A DNA stretch of 64,000 bases, taken from the NCBI RefSeq assembly GCF_012935715.1, contig NZ_CP052860.1, forward strand, positions 4,898,001 to 4,962,000, given 5' to 3'. Shown here piece by piece: positions 58,109 through 64,000 of the stretch; the first letter of the stretch is position 1, and every line of letters starts with the position of its first letter. This stretch comes from Pseudomonas sp. ADAK13 (GTDB lineage: Bacteria > Pseudomonadota > Gammaproteobacteria > Pseudomonadales > Pseudomonadaceae). The notes under the pieces are model-generated. The model was given only the letters and a program-made list of their open reading frames with translations, searched no databases and had not been told where the DNA came from. Made by a program: the position numbers and the translations under genes.

Positions 58109-58263
58109 GGGCGTCTCCTTGAAGTTTTTCTGGCTCTCATAAAAACAAAGACCCGCGAGGAGGGCCATCGTGCCGTCACGCTTTACCCATTCTTTACCTG
58201 AGCGAGTGCTTTCTTCGCCAGCGGCTCGGTTAGGCTGCCAGTCATCTTGATCTGAACGACGGT

Positions 58264-59400
58264 ATGCATCGAATGAACCTTCAATCTCGGTACTGGCTGG
58301 CTGTGGGCGCCCTGGTGGGTAGCCTGGGATTGATCGCGGGTTGCGCGGGCGACCCGCCAAACCCGCGAGCCGCATTCAGCGAGCGGGTCAACAAAGAGCT
58401 GAGCACCGCGTATCAACCGTCCCGCTACGAAACCGCTGGCTGGGGCGCAACCTGGCAGTTCGACCAGCAAGCGGTGGAGGTTGCGTGGCTGGCGCCGGTG
58501 ACCCATGAGCGCTTGCCGCTGATTATTTACTTGCCCGGTTTGGGTGAGTCGGCCTCGGGCGGGGTGGCGTGGCGCAAGGCGTGGGCACAGGCCGGCTATG
58601 GGGTGCTGTCGGTTCAGGGGCACGCCCATGACCCGTCGGTGTTCGCCTCGCAGCAGGCGTTGTATGGTGATTTTCGCGGGATGGCGAGCGGTCATTACTC
58701 CGCCGCCTCCTTGCGGGACAGGCTGTCTACGTTGCAGAAAGTCCTGGCCGAGGTTCGGGCACGGGCCGCCAAAGGTGACCCGCAGCTGGCTGCCATCGAC
58801 TGGAACCAGGTGGTGGTGGTCGGCTTTGATTTAGGCACGCAGACCGCTGAAGCACTCGCCGGCGCGCTGGAGCCTGGCGCTACGTCGGGCGTCGCGATTC
58901 AGCCCAAGGCGCTGTTGCTGCTCAGCCCTTATGTGGACGCCGATGCCCGGCCAGACCGGTTCGCCCGGATATCGGCGCCCGTGCTGTCGATGACCGGGCA
59001 GCAGGATGAAGACCCGTTCAACTGGGTCAGTTCTTATCGCCAGCGTGAAGTGTTGGGCGAGTCGGTGACGGCGGCCGGCAGTGTCCAGTTGGAGTTGAAC
59101 AGTGCGACCCACAAGATCTTGTCGGGTAGCGAACTGTTCAGCCGACCGGCAAAAAAGGCTGACAAGGGCGCTGATGCCTCCGGTGATGCCCCCAAAGGCC
59201 GAGGGCACAAGCATAGTTCCAGGCCCGGTGGCGGTAGCCCGATGGCAGGCGAGCCGGCGCCAGACCCCAAGCAAGTGGCTGCGATCCAGGCCATTGGCGT
59301 GGCGTTTCTGGACAGCCGCATCAAGCACAATCCCGCGGCCACTGAGTGGTTGCACAACGGCGCGCCAGGCTGGCTGGGTGAGGCGGGGCGGTTGAAGTAG
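58264..59400 (+). CDS. Alpha/beta-hydrolase-fold lipoprotein with altered nucleophile
   Basis: 378-aa protein. Lipobox LIAGC with Cys27 after a 16-residue hydrophobic helix, so a lipoprotein. The fold shows YLPGLGESASGG (oxyanion region), SVQGHAHDPS, and the nucleophile elbow VVVVGFDLGTQTAEAL. Here Asp189 stands where GxSxG hydrolases have Ser, so it may be inactive, haloalkane-dehalogenase-like in mechanism, or a binding protein. A basic, Pro/Gly-rich insert (KGRGHKHSSRPGGGSP) is near residue 320. Start at 58264 or 58273. Confidence 0.8.
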   Translation: MHRMNLQSRYWLAVGALVGSLGLIAGCAGDPPNPRAAFSERVNKELSTAYQPSRYETAGWGATWQFDQQAVEVAWLAPVTHERLPLIIYLPGLGESASGGVAWRKAWAQAGYGVLSVQGHAHDPSVFASQQALYGDFRGMASGHYSAASLRDRLSTLQKVLAEVRARAAKGDPQLAAIDWNQVVVVGFDLGTQTAEALAGALEPGATSGVAIQPKALLLLSPYVDADARPDRFARISAPVLSMTGQQDEDPFNWVSSYRQREVLGESVTAAGSVQLELNSATHKILSGSELFSRPAKKADKGADASGDAPKGRGHKHSSRPGGGSPMAGEPAPDPKQVAAIQAIGVAFLDSRIKHNPAATEWLHNGAPGWLGEAGRLK

Positions 59401-59516
59401 CACAGGTCATGCGTTTTGCGGCGACTGCTTTTTCTGCCAGGCTCGCGCGGGCTGCAGTGGATTCGCTACTATGTGGTTCACCCGAACCCCATCCGCCGTA
59501 TCCGTTGGAGCCTTGA

Positions 59517-60338
59517 ATGCCAAGCCAGAAGGACATCACCGCCGAGAGCGGCGCACCGATGATTCCTGATCAGCGCCGTGAGCTGATACTGCGTCAGTTA
59601 CGCAAGCATCAAGTGATGAGTGTTCATCAGTTGATGGAGATGTTCGACTGCTCGCACATGACGGTGCGGCGCGATATTGCGTTGCTGGAACAGGAAGGCC
59701 GGGCGTATTCGGTCACCGGCGGGGTGCGCATTGCCAGTCAGCTTCACAGCGAGCCGAGCCATCAGCTCAAGGCCGTGGTCGAGTTACCGCAAAAGCAAGC
59801 CATGGCCAGGCTTGCCGCGCGTTTGCTGCGTGCGGACATGACGGTTTACCTGGACGCCGGCACCAGTACGCTGGAGATCGTGCCTTATATCAAGGCACTC
59901 GCCGGCATGACGGTGGTGACCAACGACTTCGGCGTGGTGCAGGCGCTGATGGACGCCCCGCAAGTCACGGTGATTCACACGGGCGGGCAGTTGGATCACT
60001 CCAACCATTCGTGTGTCGGCGGGCTGGCGGTGGCCACCCTGCGCCAGGTGGTCACCGACATTGCCTTCATCTCCACCAGCTCCTGGGACCTGCGGCGTGG
60101 AATCACCACCCCTTCGGCGCTGAAGGTGGAGGTCAAGCAGGTTGCCATGCAGTCGGCGTCGCAAGTGGTGCTGGTGGCCAGCAGTTCCAAGTACGGCACC
60201 TTCAGCATGTACAAGATCGCCGGGCTTGAGCAGTTCGATATCGTCATCAGTGATGCAGCGTTGGCGCCCGCCGCGGCAGACGGCATCCGCAAGCAAGGGG
60301 TCGAACTGATGTTGCCGTCCGACCCCGAACAGGCCTAG
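59517..60338 (+). CDS. DeoR/GlpR-family transcriptional regulator
   Basis: 273-aa sugar-type regulator. N-terminal HTH: RRELILRQLRKHQVMSVHQL, SHMTVRRDIALLEQEGRAY. C-terminal sugar-phosphate isomerase-like sensor: MTVYLDAGTSTLEIVPYIKA, DIAFISTSSWDLRRGITTPS, VLVASSSKYGTFSMYKIA. GGAG precedes ATG 59517. The likely regulator of the OtnI/GntP genes downstream on the other strand. Its 3' end overlaps the hydrolase gene by 4 bp. Confidence 0.9.
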   Translation: MPSQKDITAESGAPMIPDQRRELILRQLRKHQVMSVHQLMEMFDCSHMTVRRDIALLEQEGRAYSVTGGVRIASQLHSEPSHQLKAVVELPQKQAMARLAARLLRADMTVYLDAGTSTLEIVPYIKALAGMTVVTNDFGVVQALMDAPQVTVIHTGGQLDHSNHSCVGGLAVATLRQVVTDIAFISTSSWDLRRGITTPSALKVEVKQVAMQSASQVVLVASSSKYGTFSMYKIAGLEQFDIVISDAALAPAAADGIRKQGVELMLPSDPEQA

Positions 60339-61405
60339 CGCGCTTTTTCGGTCTGCTGCATGAACTGCCCCAACGCCTTCGCATAGAATTTCGCCATGCC
60401 GGTGGTGCCATGGCCGCGGGTTTCGGCGCTGGCCGGAATCAGCAGCAACCGAGCATCCTTGAGTTCCCGCAGCGAGGCTTCCAGGCGACCGGTTTCCGGT
60501 GGGTTGCGTTCGTCGTCCGCCGAGTTGATGACCAGCACCGGAGCCTGGATTTTGCCCAGGCCTGGTGTTGCGTCGTAGTCGGCCGATGATTGCCACTGGT
60601 AGATAAAGTCATTGGCGTCGCCGGTTTGCGGCGCGTTGAGGCGCTCATCCACCAGCTCGTCGGCCAGGGCCCGGGTAGGCGCCGCCGCCTGATAGGCCAG
60701 GGTGCCACCGCTGGTGCCGACACCGAACAGTGCATTCGCCAGGCGCAAGGACGGTGGTTGCACGCTGTAGTTGCCCTTGTTCCAGGCCGGGTCCTGTTTG
60801 ATCGACTCCACCAGCAGCCGGCGCATCATCCAGTTGCGTGACGACATCTCGGTGGGTTGTGAGGCCATAGGCACCAGGGCGTCCATCATCTGTGGCCAGG
60901 TCTGCCCCCACATCCAGGTCTGCATGCCGCCCATGGAGTTGCCGATGATCAGCCGCAGGTGCTTGACCCCCAGGCCCTCGGTGATCAGCCGGTACTGGGC
61001 CTGGACCATGTCCGTGTAGTTGTACTCGGGGAATTTGGCGCGCAGGCCGTCCGAGGGTTTGCTCGATTGGCCGACACCAATCCCGTCGGTGGAAATGATG
61101 TAGTACTTGCTGGCGTCCAGCGGCTGCCCGGGGCCGAACAGTTCGCCACCGAAATCCTTGCTCAACACATCACTGCCGGGCCGATAGGTGCCGTGCAGGT
61201 AGAGGATGGCCGGGTGCTTCGGGTTGCCGAGGGTGATGTAGTGCAGTTTCAGGTTGGCGAGCTTTTCACCGGTATGGAAGGTGAACTCGGGGGCTACCCA
61301 GTCACCTTCGGTCGCGGCCGGCAACGGCGCGGCGCTCACAGTGGAACCGGTAACGATCAGCGAAAACAGCAGCCCGATAGCGGGCCGGGAAGCGAAGCGC
61401 TGCAT
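60335..61405 (-). CDS. Exported alpha/beta hydrolase (homoserine acetyltransferase-like)
   Basis: 356-aa protein with signal peptide (to about residue 25, TVSAAPLP). MetX-like fold: LKLHYITLGNPKHPAILYLH, nucleophile Ser157 in LIIGNSMGGMQTW, Asp in NSADDERNPPE, and His in TRGHGTTG. All three triad residues are present, so an active serine hydrolase or acyltransferase is likely in the periplasm. It is downstream of otnI on the minus strand, 69 bp from it, so probably part of that operon. Confidence 0.86.
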   Translation of the reverse strand: MQRFASRPAIGLLFSLIVTGSTVSAAPLPAATEGDWVAPEFTFHTGEKLANLKLHYITLGNPKHPAILYLHGTYRPGSDVLSKDFGGELFGPGQPLDASKYYIISTDGIGVGQSSKPSDGLRAKFPEYNYTDMVQAQYRLITEGLGVKHLRLIIGNSMGGMQTWMWGQTWPQMMDALVPMASQPTEMSSRNWMMRRLLVESIKQDPAWNKGNYSVQPPSLRLANALFGVGTSGGTLAYQAAAPTRALADELVDERLNAPQTGDANDFIYQWQSSADYDATPGLGKIQAPVLVINSADDERNPPETGRLEASLRELKDARLLLIPASAETRGHGTTGMAKFYAKALGQFMQQTEKAR

Positions 61406-61474
61406 GGGAAGTGTCCTGTTGTTTTGTTCTGGGAGCCCCTGCGCGAGCGGCGCGCAGGGGAGGGTCGCATTGGC

Positions 61475-62257
61475 TTAACGTGCCTTCCAGTCCCGCAGCC
61501 ATTGCAGGCCGGCCGAGGTGTCGCCGCGCGGTCGGTATTCGCAGCCAATCCAGCCGTCATACCCCAGTTCGTCGATCAGCTCGAACAGGTAAGGGTAATT
61601 CAGCTCCCCAAGGTTCGGCTCATGCCGGTCAGGCACGCCGGCGATCTGGATATGGCCGATGCCGCCCATGTCGCGACGCAGCTTGACGGCCAGGTCGCCC
61701 TCGACGATCTGGCAGTGATAGCAGTCGAACTGCACTTTCAGGTTGCTGGCGCCGACTTCCTTGCAGATGGCCTGTGCCTGGTCCTGGCGGTTGAGGAAAA
61801 ATCCCGGCATGTCCCGGGTGTTGATCGGTTCCAGCAGTACCGTGATACCGGCCTGCTGCGCCTGGGCGGCAGCGTAGGCGAGGTTCTCCAGGTACACGCC
61901 ATGGTGGCGCGCACGGTCGCTTTCCGACGGCAGCAAACCGGCCATCACGTGGACGCGGGTATTGCCCAGCACGGCCGCGTATTCCAGCGCCCGGTCGAAG
62001 CCGGCGCGAAACTCGTCCTCGCGACCGGGCAAGGTCACGATGCCGCGCTCGCCCGCCGCCCAGTCACCGGGCGGCGCGTTGAACAGGGCTTGTACCAGGC
62101 CGTTGTCGGTCAGGCGTTGTTGCAGTTCCTGTGGGCTGTATTCATAGGGAAAGAGGTATTCCACCGCTTCAAAACCATCGGCTGCGGCCGCGGCGAAGCG
62201 CTCCAGAAACGGATGTTCGGGGTAGAGCATGCTCAGGTTGGCAGCAAAGCGAGGCAT
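61475..62257 (-). CDS. otnI: 2-oxo-tetronate isomerase (hydroxypyruvate isomerase family)
   Basis: 260-aa TIM-barrel isomerase. It starts [20 protein letters not shown], with the family segments [52 protein letters not shown], and GCEYRPRG near the end. OtnI acts in catabolism of D-threonate/L-threonate/D-erythronate type acids, converting 2-oxo- to 3-oxo-tetronate (known). The GntP neighbour and DeoR regulator support this. Hyi (hydroxypyruvate isomerase) is the alternative. Confidence 0.87.
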   Translation of the reverse strand: MPRFAANLSMLYPEHPFLERFAAAAADGFEAVEYLFPYEYSPQELQQRLTDNGLVQALFNAPPGDWAAGERGIVTLPGREDEFRAGFDRALEYAAVLGNTRVHVMAGLLPSESDRARHHGVYLENLAYAAAQAQQAGITVLLEPINTRDMPGFFLNRQDQAQAICKEVGASNLKVQFDCYHCQIVEGDLAVKLRRDMGGIGHIQIAGVPDRHEPNLGELNYPYLFELIDELGYDGWIGCEYRPRGDTSAGLQWLRDWKAR

Positions 62258-62278
62258 GTGAACTCCTGGTAAAAGCGA

Positions 62279-63739
62279 TCAGACAAAAGGCCAGATCAAC
62301 AGGGTGATAAGGAAGCCCAGGGTGCCCAGGAGGGTGGTGATCACCGTCCAGGTGCGCAGGCCGTCAGCCACGTTGAGCCCGGCCAGTTTAGTAAAAATCC
62401 AATAACCGGCGTCGTTGATGTGCGACATCGCCAGCCCGCCACCGCCCATGGCCAGGCACAGCAGCGCCATATGGTTGGGCGTGAGGTTGAGCGTGGCGAT
62501 CAACGGGCTGATGATACCCGCAGTCGTCACCAGCGCCACGGTGGTCGAACCCTGCACCGCGCGCAGCAGCATGGTCAGCAAAAAGCCCAGCGCCAGCACC
62601 GGCAGCCCGGTGGTGCGCAGCAGGTCGGAGACCACCGCGCCGATCCCGGTGTCCACCAACACCTTGCCGAACACACCGCCGGCGCCCGCGATCAGGATCA
62701 CCATGGCCACGCCGGGCAATGCCGAGCCGATCACATCGGACACCTGGGTACGGCTCCAGCCGCGACGGGAACCGAGTAACCAGGCGCACAGCAAGGTGTC
62801 GAGCAGAAGCGCCACCAGCGGTGCGCCGAGCACGGTCATGATCGCCCGCAGGGTCGATTCGATGGGCAGCAACGACGTCGCGAGGGTGCCCAGCAGAATC
62901 AGAATGATGGGCAACAGGATCAGGCTGACGATCAGCCCGAAACCCGGCGCCGGGGCGGGTGGCAGCTTGGCCACGATGCTGCTGGTGGATTCTTCCAGGC
63001 CCATGTGCGCGACGGCGCCGGCAGCCTGTTCGACATTCTGGGCATTGCCTTCGTGCCAGGCGCGCAGGTCATCGTTGGTCACGTGCGGCCCGTACACTTC
63101 TGCACGGATATCATCGGACATCGGGTAGAAGCGCCGCGTCATGCGTCCCGCCACGCAGTAGCCGACGTAGCACAGGAATGCCGTGAGCGGCAGCCCGAAC
63201 ATCAGTACCCGGCCGAGGTCGGCGCCCAATTGGCTGGCGGCCGCCACGGCACCCGGATGGGGTGGCAGGAACGCATGCACCGTGAGCAATGCCGCGCACA
63301 TCGGCAAGGCAAACATCAGCAGCGGTTTGCGCGCGCGGCGGGCGACGCCGTACGCCAGCGGCATCAGGATGATCACCCCCACTTCGAAGAACACCGGCAC
63401 GCCGATGATGAAGCCGGCAATGGTCAGCGCCAGCGGTGTGCGCCGGTTGCCGAAGCGTTCGATCAGGGTTTTCGCCAGCGCCTCGGCGCCGCCGGAGAGT
63501 TCGATGATGCGCCCGATCATGGCGCCCAGGGCGATGATGATTGCAATGTGGCCGAGGGTCTTGCCCATCCCGCCTTCGATGGTGGCGACCAGGTCGGCCG
63601 GTTTCACCCCGGCGACCAAAGCCACCAGGATGCTCACCAGCATCAGCGCCACAAACGGCTGGAACTTGTATTTGAGGACCAGGAACAGCAGGAGCGCGAT
63701 CCCGAGACCGGCGGTTGCCATCAGAATAAGCGGGCTCAT
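62279..63739 (-). CDS. GntP-family gluconate/tetronate:H+ symporter
   Basis: 486-aa membrane protein with about twelve hydrophobic segments. Start ATG 63739 is chosen (GGTGG upstream; the frame's first codon is GTG 63748). Family features: GMGKTLGHIAIIIALGAMIG, PVFFEVGVIILMPLAYGVAR, FLPPHPGAVAAASQLGADLG, and SHINDAGYWIFTKLAGLNVA. It would import an acidic sugar such as gluconate or a tetronate. 21 bp before otnI, so co-transcribed. Confidence 0.92.
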   Translation of the reverse strand: MSPLILMATAGLGIALLLFLVLKYKFQPFVALMLVSILVALVAGVKPADLVATIEGGMGKTLGHIAIIIALGAMIGRIIELSGGAEALAKTLIERFGNRRTPLALTIAGFIIGVPVFFEVGVIILMPLAYGVARRARKPLLMFALPMCAALLTVHAFLPPHPGAVAAASQLGADLGRVLMFGLPLTAFLCYVGYCVAGRMTRRFYPMSDDIRAEVYGPHVTNDDLRAWHEGNAQNVEQAAGAVAHMGLEESTSSIVAKLPPAPAPGFGLIVSLILLPIILILLGTLATSLLPIESTLRAIMTVLGAPLVALLLDTLLCAWLLGSRRGWSRTQVSDVIGSALPGVAMVILIAGAGGVFGKVLVDTGIGAVVSDLLRTTGLPVLALGFLLTMLLRAVQGSTTVALVTTAGIISPLIATLNLTPNHMALLCLAMGGGGLAMSHINDAGYWIFTKLAGLNVADGLRTWTVITTLLGTLGFLITLLIWPFV

Positions 63740-63920
63740 CGCATCCACCCGTCGCGTCGAACGTGTGAAGGGTGAGCGACACGGTAAGCGTCAACACTGC
63801 AGTAGGGCTGGGTCATGCTGGAATGTCCTGTTGTTTTTATTGTTCAGGCACGTTGTCGCGACAGCGTGGCAACCTTGCCGCGAAGGCGTGCATCAAGGGG
63901 TTGCGGGTAAATCCCGGCGC
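63740..63920. other. Short gap before GntP gene
   Basis: About 180 bp between the GntP start and the stop of the partial gene to its right. No terminator clear, so the operon may continue from the right. Confidence 0.4.
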
Positions 63921-64000
63921 CTACCACTGGGCGCCGAACGTCTCCCGCAGTTCGTCCAGTGCGGCCTGGCCCAGTGGCGCCGGTCGCGGGTTGCTCATCA
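63921..64000 (-). CDS. Partial CDS, C terminus (tetronate operon gene, perhaps otnC)
   Basis: Minus-strand frame running from the window edge to TAG 63921-63923, ending SNPRPAPLGQAALDELRETF GAQW. Only about 26 residues can be seen. Position upstream of GntP-OtnI suggests another tetronate enzyme such as the OtnC decarboxylase, but this is inference. Confidence 0.45.
   Translation of the reverse strand, partial: MSNPRPAPLGQAALDELRETFGAQW

Noticed and set aside
60959..62272. A 437-codon plus-strand frame
   Set aside because: It is the antisense shadow of the hydrolase and otnI genes in GC-rich DNA; its residues are not protein-like.
1..64000. CRISPR array, defence island or prophage
   Set aside because: No regularly spaced direct repeats, cas genes, phage structural genes or recognisable restriction genes were seen.

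Overview
The window looks like an accessory, mobile-element-rich stretch of a Pseudomonas chromosome (fluorescens/syringae-like). This rests on the gene content: a disrupted gabD of Pseudomonas type, acetylpolyamine amidohydrolase next to a PotF-like binding protein, GntP/OtnI tetronate genes, many LysR regulators and several IS66 elements. No rRNA or tRNA gene was seen. Ordinary metabolic operons alternate with dead or dying mobile DNA, and several lower-GC stretches hold only relics.

Layout. 1-2578: end of a peptide-type ABC transporter operon (ATPase, then binding protein). 3144-3695: broken TetR gene. 5138-6094: secreted GH6 cellulase-like enzyme. 6235-9714: gabD pseudogene cut by a complete IS66 element with 8-bp target duplication. 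10510-12230: AT-rich island with an HDOD gene, its co-transcribed partner and a Cys-rich gene relic. 13085-16949: acyl-CoA operon (acyl-CoA dehydrogenase, APH-like kinase, histidine phosphatase, SDR) with a divergent LysR. 18529-20488: LysR and divergent quinone oxidoreductase. 20605-23784: two frameshifted Tn554-like tyrosine recombinases. 24298-27498: MerR regulator, OYE-family flavin oxidoreductase behind a MerR-type promoter, and a BASS transporter. 28052-34237: VOC protein, a decayed IS66, a TauE/SafE transporter with a P-loop kinase, and a second decayed IS66. 34367-45686: amine catabolism and sensing region (acetylpolyamine amidohydrolase, PotF-like protein, LysR, two SDRs, class III aminotransferase, glutamine-synthetase-like ligase, chemoreceptor, AraC regulator). 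45776-55414: IS graveyard (IS3, three IS66 copies or fragments, a group II intron inside one of them) carrying a GNAT and an orphan Imm26 gene. 55463-57000: a hypothetical gene and IS630/MCP relics. 57269-64000: EcsC, lipoprotein hydrolase, and a tetronate-type locus (DeoR, OtnI, GntP, partial downstream gene) with an exported alpha/beta hydrolase.

How genes work together. The 34-46 kb region reads as one amine-utilisation unit: deacetylate acetylpolyamines, bind the amine, gamma-glutamylate it, transaminate and oxidise it, and sense it by chemotaxis. The 24-27 kb unit is a compact MerR-controlled stress or xenobiotic module. The most striking mobile-DNA structure is a group II intron at 49337-51205, whose splice junctions can be read to the base because removing it restores the IS66 transposase reading frame. 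A candidate EBS1 inside the intron pairs with the 5' exon. I found no clear new defence system. The best candidates for something new are regulatory and mobile-DNA structures rather than a new enzyme system.
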